From: Balneolaceae bacterium
GTDB taxonomy: Bacteria; Bacteroidota; Rhodothermia; Balneolales; Balneolaceae
DNA length: 13,916 nt
Direction of reading: 5' to 3'
Assembly: GCA_007123785.1 (NCBI GenBank)
Contig: SLGL01000248.1
Span: forward strand, 1 to 13,916
The notes below the pieces were generated by a model. That model worked only from the letters and a program-made list of their open reading frames with translations. It was not told the DNA's origin and did not search any database. This document shows positions 6,957 to 13,915 of the stretch, piece by piece (positions within the stretch are counted from its first letter, which is position 1; every line of letters begins with the position of its first letter). The position numbers were made by a program, and so were the translations under genes.

Positions 6957-9215
6957 ATGACTTTCAGAACAATCTTTCCCTTAAAAATCTTAATGGCTCA
7001 TACTGTTACTTTAATCACCTTTTCCGCTCTCTTTTTGTTGATACTTTTCTTCTCAGACACTCCTTCTGCACACGCATTCCAGGTCCAGTCCGGCATGGCT
7101 GAACGCAATGGCGCAGCCGGTTTGAACAGTGATTATGTACTTCACATTCAAAAAATGGAAGGAGAAATTATTCTCGATGGTGTGATTGATGAGGAGGACT
7201 GGCTCCGGGCAGATGTGGCCGATGATTTTTTTATGGTTACTCCCTACGATACAAGTTACAGTGTTGCGAAATCGGAAATTCGGATGACTTACGACGATGA
7301 CGCCCTTTACCTCGCGCTTATTTTTTACGATGCCGTTGAAGATGCCCCACGTGTTGTGGAATCGCTCCGCCCTGATTTTCGATTTGGTGCGAACGATAAC
7401 TTCCTGATGTTTATCGATCCATTCAACGATCTCACCACCGGTTTTTCATTCGGAGTAAACGCTGCCGGGGCTCGCTGGGACGGCACCATGAGTGACGGTT
7501 ACGCGGTTGATCTTGCCTGGGACACAAAATGGGAATCGGTCACCAAAAACTATGACGATCGCTGGGTGGCCGAGATGCGCATTCCGTTCAAATCACTTCG
7601 ATACGATACCGGTTCAGACCGCTGGAACATCAACTTTTCCCGGCTGGATCTGAGTATTAACGAAAAATCGTCTTGGGCACCGGTTCCGAGGCAGTTTCCT
7701 TCAGCCGCACTGGCCTACACAGGCACCCTTCAGTGGGATCAGCCCCCGCCCGATCCCGGTCTTCAGTTAAGCTTCATTCCCTATATATTCGGATCTGCCT
7801 CTCACGATTTTGAAACAACGGATGAAACAAATTACCGTACTGATTTCGGTTTTGATTCGAAACTGGCAATTTCCTCATCACTGAACCTTGACCTCACCTA
7901 CAACCCAGATTTTTCCCAGGCGGATGTGGATCAACAGATCACGAATCTCGATCGGTTTGAGCTGTTTTTCCCTGAAAAAAGACAGTTTTTCCTCGAAAAT
8001 TCCGACCTCTTCGCCAATTTCGGGACACAAAATATCCGCCCCTTTTTCTCACGAAGAATCGGAATTGATGCACCGGTTCTGGCCGGAGCGAGGCTCAGCG
8101 GTAATATTGGACGTGACTGGCGGGTTGGCGTGATGAATATGTACACTGAGGATACAGATATACACCCCTCAAGTAACTTTTTTGTGGCCACCGCCCAAAG
8201 AAAAATGTTTTCCCGGTCAAACCTCTCGGCTATTCTGGCAGACCGACAAAACTTCCGGCAGCCGGATGAGTGGAGTGGAAATTCCTACAACCGGACCGGC
8301 GGACTTCAGTTCAATCTTGCCAGCGAGGATAATTTCTGGACCGGCCGGGTGTTTGCCTTTCGATCCTTTTCCGACCGGGAGAATGACGGTTCAGAATTTT
8401 CACAGGGTGTGGAACTGAACTACAACCGGCAGAAATACCAGTTGCGGTTCGATCAGTATTATGTGGGAGAAAGCTACATTGCAGAAGCCGGATTTGTACC
8501 CAGAACTGATTTTTTTCAACTTCGTCCCCGATTCACCTACCGTTTCTATCCCGATCAATCCAGCATCGAACAGCACGGGATGAATCTGCAGCTCAATAGT
8601 TTTTTCCGTCCGTCTGATTTCAGTATGACGGACCGCGTAACCAGTCTGAGTTATTACATCACTTTTCACAACCTGAGCCGTATCGAAATGTCCGTGAACC
8701 AAAACTTTGTGGTGCTTCGCAATCCCTTTGACCCCACCAATACCGGTCTCCATTTCCTGGAGGAAGGAGCCGAATACAACTGGCTCGACGCGATAATTCA
8801 GTACAGATCTGACACGAGAAAACTTTTTCGATACACACTTACAACCGGATATGGCGGGTTTTATAATGGAAACCGCTGGTTTGTGGAAGGAGACATTAAT
8901 TATCGCTATCAGCCCTACGGAAGTGTATCTCTGTTTGCTTCCTACAACCATCTGGACCTTCCCGATCCCTGGAATGAACATTCATTCTGGCTGGTTGGCC
9001 CCAGGTTCGATATCACCTTCACCAATAATCTCTTTTTCACAACCTTTATCCAGTATAACGAACAGCTCGATAATCTCAACATTAACAGCCGGTTCCAGTG
9101 GAGGTACAGTCCCGTATCTGATATTTTTATAGTCTATACCGACAACTACTTCCCCGAAACCATGGCCGCCCGTAACCGCGGTGTGGTTTTCAAAATGAAT
9201 TATTGGTTTAATTGA
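6957..9215 (+). CDS. DUF5916 protein: CBM9-like domain plus outer-membrane beta-barrel
   Basis: A 752-residue protein of the DUF5916 class common in Bacteroidota. A signal peptide ends in PSAHA at about residue 40. A CBM9/DOMON-like beta-sandwich occupies about 62-250 (EGEIILDGVIDEEDW, YDDDALYLALIFYD, DNFLMFIDPFND, WVAEMRIPFKSLRY). From about residue 270 to the end it consists of alternating aromatic-rich beta-strands (for example SFIPYIFGSAS, LDLTYNPDFSQADVD, FELFFPEKRQFFLEN) ending YWFN, as in an outer-membrane barrel. The role of this family is not established; related domains bind carbohydrate or haem, so a surface ligand-binding role is plausible but inferred. The ATG at 6957 is used; the next ATG, 36 bases on, would also leave a good signal peptide. 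No Shine-Dalgarno is visible. It is transcribed away from the channel gene and converges on the oxidoreductase gene. Confidence 0.88.
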   Translation: MTFRTIFPLKILMAHTVTLITFSALFLLILFFSDTPSAHAFQVQSGMAERNGAAGLNSDYVLHIQKMEGEIILDGVIDEEDWLRADVADDFFMVTPYDTSYSVAKSEIRMTYDDDALYLALIFYDAVEDAPRVVESLRPDFRFGANDNFLMFIDPFNDLTTGFSFGVNAAGARWDGTMSDGYAVDLAWDTKWESVTKNYDDRWVAEMRIPFKSLRYDTGSDRWNINFSRLDLSINEKSSWAPVPRQFPSAALAYTGTLQWDQPPPDPGLQLSFIPYIFGSASHDFETTDETNYRTDFGFDSKLAISSSLNLDLTYNPDFSQADVDQQITNLDRFELFFPEKRQFFLENSDLFANFGTQNIRPFFSRRIGIDAPVLAGARLSGNIGRDWRVGVMNMYTEDTDIHPSSNFFVATAQRKMFSRSNLSAILADRQNFRQPDEWSGNSYNRTGGLQFNLASEDNFWTGRVFAFRSFSDRENDGSEFSQGVELNYNRQKYQLRFDQYYVGESYIAEAGFVPRTDFFQLRPRFTYRFYPDQSSIEQHGMNLQLNSFFRPSDFSMTDRVTSLSYYITFHNLSRIEMSVNQNFVVLRNPFDPTNTGLHFLEEGAEYNWLDAIIQYRSDTRKLFRYTLTTGYGGFYNGNRWFVEGDINYRYQPYGSVSLFASYNHLDLPDPWNEHSFWLVGPRFDITFTNNLFFTTFIQYNEQLDNLNINSRFQWRYSPVSDIFIVYTDNYFPETMAARNRGVVFKMNYWFN

Positions 9216-9448
9216 AAAATAGTTTATTGTTTAAACTGTGATTGGCGCTGATTTTTATGATAGACTGTGATTAAAAAAATCCATAACAGGGAATCACAAC
9301 CCATCTATAAAATTATACTCAAAGAATACCATCAGAGATTTGTAGATATTCCACTGATTTCGGGATTTACCATGAACTAAATAATCAAAGTACATCAGGT
9401 AAATCACATTCATCACAGTGTAGACACAGGATTTACATTACACATTCC
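9216..9448. repeat. Convergent intergenic region with small direct and inverted repeats
   Basis: These 233 AT-rich bases lie between two converging genes. A weak hairpin, AGTTTA (9221-9226)/TAAACT (9232-9237), begins five bases after the DUF5916 stop but lacks a T tract. ACTGTGATT occurs twice, at 9235-9243 and 9264-9272, 29 bases apart. The second copy could pair its TGTGATT with AATCACA at 9292-9298. These could serve transcription termination or be remnants of an older repeat; neither is demonstrated. Confidence 0.35.
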
Positions 9449-10546
9449 CTAAAGCTCAATCCACTCCCCGTCGCGGCGTGAAGATTCCATGATCGCTTTT
9501 ACTATCCGGATATCAGCCAGGCCATCCTCACCGGGCACAATAGGATTTTTGTTCTCTTTGATGGCGAGAGCGTCGTTGTCCATCTGTCGGGCCTGCTGGT
9601 GATTTGGATCGGGCGGCAGCTCAACACCATCACTGGTTTCTCCCTGTACACCGCGGTATGGCTGCATCGGTCTCAGACGGTACCAGCCATCTTCACACTC
9701 CACATCCAGGTAATTTGTGGATTTACCAAAGCTGGTTTCACCGGTTGCTACCAGGCCTTTTTCAAACCGAAGTTCAAAATCGGTAAATTCATCCACATCG
9801 CTGTACATCTCTTCCCGTTCGGACCACTGCCGGCCTCTGACGGCCACCGGCTCCAGTTGTGCTGCATGCCGAATGGCATTAATCGGATAGACACCCATAT
9901 CATACAGAGCCCCACCGCCAAGATCGGGATTACGCCGCCAGTTTTCGGGATCGGGGTGGCTGCCGCTGTAACCCGCACCGCTGCTCAAACTCACTATTCT
10001 GCCGTATGTTCTCTCCTTTCCAAAACCGATAATCGTCTGAGTATTCGGCTCATGCTGCATCCGGTAGCCGATGGTCAGCTGTACCCGATTTGCATTGGCT
10101 GCATCAATAATAGCCTGGCACTCCTCTTCATCCATGGCCATTGGTTTTTCGCACCAAACATGTTTACCGGCCTCTGCACCCACGATGGCATCTCTTGCAT
10201 GGATTCCGGGCGGGGTTACAATATAAACAACATCAATATCGTCATTATTGGCAATTTCGTGCATGTTATCATAATTGTACACATTCCGGTCGGGAATACC
10301 ATACTGCCCCTGCCATTCCGGTATTTTAGAGGGGGTTCCGGTCACAATTCCGCGCAGTTCACAATGCTCTGTTTCCTGCAATCCCGGCGCGAGCTGACCT
10401 CCCGCATACCGCCCAAGTCCTACCAGCGCCACACCCAGTTTTTCTTTTCGCTTTGGAATGATGATGGAAGGGAACCCAAATGATGCAGCGGCAAGAGTAG
10501 AACCGGTTACCTTCAAAAAACGCTTTCTGGTAATATTATTCGACAT
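9449..10546 (-). CDS. Gfo/Idh/MocA oxidoreductase, glucose-fructose-oxidoreductase-like
   Basis: A 365-residue NAD(P)-dependent oxidoreductase. The N-terminus TRKRFLKVTGSTLAAASF (6-23) looks like a Tat leader, but the pair is R7-K8 rather than R-R. The Rossmann domain begins GVALVGLGRYAGG (38-50). The family's catalytic-lysine motif EKP is at 133-135, followed by IGYRMQHEP (159-167). The C-terminal domain contains LGGGALYDMGVYPINAIR (209-226), with D216 and Y220 at positions matching the substrate-binding region of glucose-fructose oxidoreductase. The closing PGEDGLADIRIVKAI is also like that enzyme. It probably oxidises or interconverts a sugar or polyol with tightly bound NADP in the periplasm; the exact substrate is unknown. 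It is a single gene facing the DUF5916 gene, and the DNA upstream is AT-rich and without recognised genes. The start is the ATG directly before the leader. Confidence 0.9.
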   Translation of the reverse strand: MSNNITRKRFLKVTGSTLAAASFGFPSIIIPKRKEKLGVALVGLGRYAGGQLAPGLQETEHCELRGIVTGTPSKIPEWQGQYGIPDRNVYNYDNMHEIANNDDIDVVYIVTPPGIHARDAIVGAEAGKHVWCEKPMAMDEEECQAIIDAANANRVQLTIGYRMQHEPNTQTIIGFGKERTYGRIVSLSSGAGYSGSHPDPENWRRNPDLGGGALYDMGVYPINAIRHAAQLEPVAVRGRQWSEREEMYSDVDEFTDFELRFEKGLVATGETSFGKSTNYLDVECEDGWYRLRPMQPYRGVQGETSDGVELPPDPNHQQARQMDNDALAIKENKNPIVPGEDGLADIRIVKAIMESSRRDGEWIEL

Positions 10547-11230
10547 AATTTTGTGATCTTTTTTTAATATTTCTGTTCAAGATGTCTTTCCTTTATTCCC
10601 CAAATATGCACAATTCATTCCAAAAACGTAAAGTTTGGAACATATTAAAAAACTCAATCCTTCAAAATGTTTACCCTTCACCTTCTGACCGGCCGTAATG
10701 AAGCCAAGGACTCAAACACTATTTGATTCAATTTGAAATTATGAATCTGTCATTATTAACTCAATAAATGCCGTTTTCTTTCAAATACTAAAATTGTTTG
10801 CGTCAGAGTTTTTGAAAAAGGAATGAATCATACGAATAACTATGAGCTACCTTACCCTGTTATCTCACCAAATGATTCTAAATTTGGGTTATATCTAAAA
10901 GTCCCATATAGACACGATAAAAACAATATAATTTGCCCCTATAATGTTATATTACAATTAGTTATAACAATTATTAGGAGTGGGCAAATGGATGAACTGG
11001 ATGGATCCTGACGGTCTTATCTCAAGCAGCAGTGCCAACCGGCTCGGGCCTTCAACATTTTACAAATCAATAAATCTTAAAACATTTTGTCCTTAAAAAA
11101 TTAAAATTAAGAGACTTATGGCTTTTTGATTTTATGCGGTTAATTTTATTTCTTGCTAAAGAGGTAAATGAAATAGATAAAAACACTTAGGGGTTCATCA
11201 ATGTAATACTTTTAATTAAACACAAAAATT
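10547..11230. other. AT-rich gap of 684 bases without a recognised gene
   Basis: The longest stretch without a clear gene, and strongly AT-rich. A 62-codon frame (10823-11011, +) begins MNHTNNYELPYPVISPN, but AAGGA abuts its ATG with no spacing, and no family is recognised, so it may be chance or a remnant. A well-formed AGGAG (10976-10980) precedes an ATG at 10988 that would encode only MDELDGS within the same frame. TAAATTTG (10879-10886) matches the -7 consensus but lies about 345 bases from the cupredoxin ATG and has no -33 partner. No RNA gene, terminator or attachment site was identified. Confidence 0.45.
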
Positions 11231-11305
11231 ATGATACAGTTAATTAAACTACTCGCTTTTTCGGTAATCGCAACCGGGTTGATATAACAACAAGCCCAGG
11301 CACAA
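11231..11305 (+). pseudogene. Detached signal peptide of the cupredoxin gene, cut by an in-frame TAA
   Basis: An ATG at 11231 opens a frame encoding MIQLIKLLAFSVIATGLI, then a TAA (11285-11287), then QQAQAQ leading without a frame change into the downstream gene's ATG at 11306. The whole reads as one lipoprotein-free signal peptide with a charged start, hydrophobic core and an AQA-Q cleavage site, broken by one stop. A single base difference (for example TTA for TAA) would restore it. It is either a real nonsense mutation or a sequence error. Confidence 0.8.
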
Positions 11306-12115
11306 ATGCACTCATCTGATGCAGATCGTTCGGATCACGCCATCACCATTTTGGCTGAAGATTACGCCTTCGATGCACCGGATGAGATTCCTTCCGGATG
11401 GACAACTTTCGAATATACCAATGAAGGGGAGGAGCCACACTTCCTGATCGTCGCTCGGATACCTGAAGGTAAGGCATTCGATGACGTCGCCAGCCAGGTA
11501 ACGCCGCCATTTAACGAAATCTGGTACGAATTGAGAGATGGCGAAATCTCTCAGGAAGAAGCCTTTGAAAAACTCGGAGTCGAATTGCCCGAATGGTTCT
11601 GGGCCGTTGAGTTTATGGGCGGACCCGGTCTTATTTCACCCGGCCTTACCACCCATGCAACACTACACCTCGAACCCGGTAACTACTATTTGGAATGCTA
11701 TGCAAAGACCGATGACGGAGAGTTCCACTCCATAGAAGGCATGATGCGTGGACTCACCGTGACCGATGCACGCTCGGAGGCAGCCCCCCCCGAGGCAGAC
11801 ATCGATATCACGCTCTCAAACTTTGAACTTGACATCGAGGGCACGCTGACCCCCGGCACGCATACGGTGGCGGTTCACGTGGCGGAAAATCCGGAAGAAG
11901 GCTTCGGCCACAACGTGCATGTTGCCCGCATCGAGCCGGGTATGGACGTTGATGAGATCGTTCGATGGATGAAACCTTTTGAAATTACGGGTATGCTGAT
12001 GCTGCCGGAAGGCCAGACGGGATACTTCACACTTGATCTCGAGGCTGGCCGATACCTTTTTGGTGCTGACAACACCGGGCATCTTGGCGTGATGCAGGAA
12101 GTGAACATTGAGTAA
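11306..12115 (+). CDS. Tandem cupredoxin-like protein (signal peptide interrupted upstream)
   Basis: A 269-residue protein, counted from the ATG after the stop, made of two related cupredoxin-like halves (about 12-153 and 165-268). The halves align at PHFLIVARIPEG (44-55) and GHNVHVARIEPG (201-212). The first half offers a type-1 copper set of H45, C131, H141 and M146 (or M147), spaced C-x9-H-x4-M as in blue copper proteins. In the second half H202, H259 and M263 remain, but glycine (G253) stands where the cysteine would be, so that site is probably not a normal type-1 centre. The likely role is periplasmic electron transfer or copper binding. The reading frame continues upstream through a broken signal peptide (11231-11305); translated from 11306, the protein would stay in the cytoplasm. 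It is followed 58 bases later by the SnoaL-like lipoprotein and then an oxidase remnant, which suggests a former copper cluster. Confidence 0.75.
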   Translation: MHSSDADRSDHAITILAEDYAFDAPDEIPSGWTTFEYTNEGEEPHFLIVARIPEGKAFDDVASQVTPPFNEIWYELRDGEISQEEAFEKLGVELPEWFWAVEFMGGPGLISPGLTTHATLHLEPGNYYLECYAKTDDGEFHSIEGMMRGLTVTDARSEAAPPEADIDITLSNFELDIEGTLTPGTHTVAVHVAENPEEGFGHNVHVARIEPGMDVDEIVRWMKPFEITGMLMLPEGQTGYFTLDLEAGRYLFGADNTGHLGVMQEVNIE

Positions 12116-12161
12116 GAAATCATTTATTACACCCACTCTAAGTTAACTTTAAAAAATTAAT

Positions 12162-12166
12162 GGAGG
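12162..12166 (+). promoter_or_regulatory. Strong Shine-Dalgarno of the SnoaL-like lipoprotein
   Basis: GGAGG lies seven bases before the ATG at 12174, at the classical distance. None of the other genes with a clear start in this window has such a site, so it supports this start and stands out from its surroundings. Confidence 0.7.
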
Positions 12167-12173
12167 ATCAGAA

Positions 12174-12683
12174 ATGAGACACACTCAAATTTTTTCCTTT
12201 TTTACTATAGCTACAGCAGTTCTATTACTATTATCATGTGAGCCCCGAAACAGTGACAGCGAAATTTCTTCCAGCCAAAACGAAGAACTGGCCATGGATT
12301 TCACTGAGGCTTTCAACACTCGAGACCGGGCTGCCCTCGAAGAGCTCCTCACAGATCCGTTTATCTACGACGGGGAGGAGATGGAGCGCGACGCCTATCT
12401 CAATCTCGTTGAGTCCAATGTCTGGAACACTTTTCCGGACATAGAATGCGACCCTACTCACATTGTGGGCGCCATTGACTACGTTACGGTTCATTTGGTA
12501 TGGAGGGGCACCGGCACGGGGGAGGTTTTAGGTCATAATATCGACGGCCAGGAGGTCGAGTTTACGGAAACCAGTTTATTTCGCGTGCGAGACGGCCAGC
12601 TCGCCGAGTACATATATAACTTCGATGAGCTCGGCTTGTTGGAGCAACTTGGGTTGCTTGAAAGCCCATTTCCTGGGGAATAG
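12174..12683 (+). CDS. SnoaL-like (NTF2-fold) lipoprotein
   Basis: A 169-residue protein with a lipoprotein signal: a hydrophobic run ending LLLLS-C, so C22 should be lipidated and the protein anchored to a membrane. Residues 35-158 resemble the SnoaL-like/ester-cyclase branch of the NTF2 fold: AMDFTEAFNTRDRAALEELL early, then VTVHLVWRGTGTGEVLGHNI and VEFTETSLFRVRDGQLAEYI. That fold makes a small cone-shaped pocket used by many enzymes and binding proteins, so function cannot be assigned from it. A strong ribosome site precedes it. It follows the cupredoxin gene by 58 bases and is probably co-transcribed with it. Its stop lies just ahead of the oxidase remnant, whose readable frame overlaps its last codons, suggesting a deletion junction there. 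The gene itself appears intact. Confidence 0.8.
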   Translation: MRHTQIFSFFTIATAVLLLLSCEPRNSDSEISSSQNEELAMDFTEAFNTRDRAALEELLTDPFIYDGEEMERDAYLNLVESNVWNTFPDIECDPTHIVGAIDYVTVHLVWRGTGTGEVLGHNIDGQEVEFTETSLFRVRDGQLAEYIYNFDELGLLEQLGLLESPFPGE

Positions 12684-12684
12684 A

Positions 12685-13687
12685 CTCGAGGCGTTTCTGA
12701 GCTCAACCCCTGCCGGAGAATTTCTTCAATGTATCGGAATTGTGGAAGTGGAACTGACAGCATCCAAAGAGCGCATTTCGCTGAAACCGGGTGTTGAATC
12801 CGATGTATATGCATATATTGGCCGTGTTCCCGGCCCTCTTTTGGAAGCATCAGAAGGTGACAGTGTGATCATTCATTTCAAAAACGATCTGCCCGAAAAA
12901 ACCACAGTACACTGGCATGGATTACACCTGCCTTTTATGATGGACGGCAGCCCGTTTCATCCCGTTGAACCGGGTGAAACCTTCACCTATACCTTCAGAA
13001 TTCATGAAGGAACGGCGGGCACCTACTGGTACCATCCGCACCACCGCACCGCCTGCCAGGTTGGGATGGGATTGTACGGCGGCATCATCATCCGTGATCC
13101 CGATGATCCGCTGCCCGATACTCTGACGGAGCATTTATTGATTTTATCCGACAACCGGTTTGATGAGAACGGGGAAGATCGTATTTGCGGAGTCCGGCTC
13201 CCGGCAGAAACGCGTGGACGATATGAACGGACGTGAGGGAGACGTTCTTTTTGTCAATGATGAGGTCATGCCGGAACTCTCCAACCGAAGCGGGGAAGTA
13301 CAGCGACGGCGGATCGTGAATGCGTCCGGTGCCCGGATATATCGGCTTGCGCTTGAAGGACATACATTCACCCATATCGGCAGCGACGGCGGACTGTTTG
13401 AACACCCCAAAGAGGTGGATGAAATTATTCTCTCCAACGGCGAGTGGGCTGAACTGCTTGCTCACGGAATCGGTGAGCCGGGAAGCAACGTCACCCTCCA
13501 GGACCTACCTTACGACCGCTACATGCCGATGTGGCAATCATCAAACTGGGATGAAACAAACAATCTGTTGACTCTGCGGTATACGGATGATTCCTCTTTA
13601 GAAGAAACTTTCGAAGTACCGGAAACCCTGCGAAAAATCCCGGAACTGAATATAATTGATTATTTTTCCAGGCTTTACGCAGGGTAA
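12685..13687 (+). pseudogene. Truncated, frameshifted multicopper oxidase
   Basis: A remnant of a three-domain multicopper oxidase. Domain 1 is clear: GRVPGPLLEASEGDSVIIHF, then HWHGLHLP (HWHG at 12910-12921), then WYHPHH (13027-13044) and QVGMGLYGGIIIRDP. These carry histidines of the type 2/type 3 copper cluster. The frame then breaks. The first frame runs to a TGA at 13234-13236, while the continuation (GREGDVLFVNDEVMPEL, then RRRIVNASGARIYRLALEGH, domain 2) is in the next frame. Removing one G from the run at 13171-13174 joins them as DENGKIVFAESG. Coding ends with a TAA at 13685-13687 shortly after domain 2, so the third domain with HPFHLHG and HCHxxxH is absent and electron transfer is impossible. 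No signal or Tat leader precedes SSTPAGEFLQ. The ATG at 12625, inside the lipoprotein gene, is not a credible native start. Confidence 0.85.
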
Positions 13688-13798
13688 ACACGGTGGGTTT
13701 CGAAGTGTTTACATCATATTTTGAAGAAAAAACATTGCGGGTTTTCCTGTCATTTGATCGTTGACATGACATTAGTGCTGTGAAATATCCGGGGTTAT
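13688..13798. other. Non-coding tail between oxidase remnant and right repeat
   Basis: These 111 bases show no recognisable multicopper-oxidase sequence in any forward frame and no gene of their own. This suggests the oxidase was cut before this point, with unrelated sequence joined between the break and the repeat. No terminator hairpin or target-site duplication could be identified. Confidence 0.5.
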
Positions 13799-13915
13799 CC
13801 CGCATTTCTCACCAAGAAATTTAGCTGTGGGCAATCCCGACGGCGGTCGGGAGAAAATGGTGGCGGAAACGTACCTGAGTACGTTGAGCAAACCATTTTT
13901 GGGACAACGCAGCTC
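13799..13915 (+). repeat. Right copy of 117-bp inverted structured repeat
   Basis: The exact inverted counterpart of positions 1-117, with the same three hairpin units in mirror order. The inner boundary is CCCGC (13799-13803), preceded by unrelated sequence. In this orientation an ATG at 13856, preceded by GGGAG, opens a frame reading MVAETYLSTLSKPF and on to the window edge without a stop; another frame is open across it as well. It could therefore be the first part of a longer mobile element running out of the window. The element's family is not recognised. Confidence 0.93.

Noticed and set aside
8400..8981. A 193-codon minus-strand frame within the DUF5916 gene
   Set aside because: It is antisense to well-supported barrel strands and has no recognisable domain.
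9599..10483. A 294-codon plus-strand frame opposite the oxidoreductase gene
   Set aside because: It is fully antisense to a strongly family-matching gene, its translation shows no domain or signal, and its composition fits a shadow frame.
10879..10886. TAAATTTG as a promoter of the cupredoxin gene
   Set aside because: It matches the -7 consensus but is about 345 bases upstream, inside a doubtful frame, and lacks a -33 partner; such matches are frequent in AT-rich DNA.
10823..11011. A 62-codon plus-strand frame in the AT-rich gap
   Set aside because: It is not called as a gene because the ribosome site touches the ATG, no family is recognised, and length and composition fit chance; it is described within the gap entry.
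5555..11287. Recoding or readthrough of TAA, suggested by two TAA codons inside continuous frames
   Set aside because: TAA ends other genes here at expected positions (ATP-grasp, cupredoxin, oxidase remnant), and the channel has its full expected length at its TAA, so a stop meaning is simpler.
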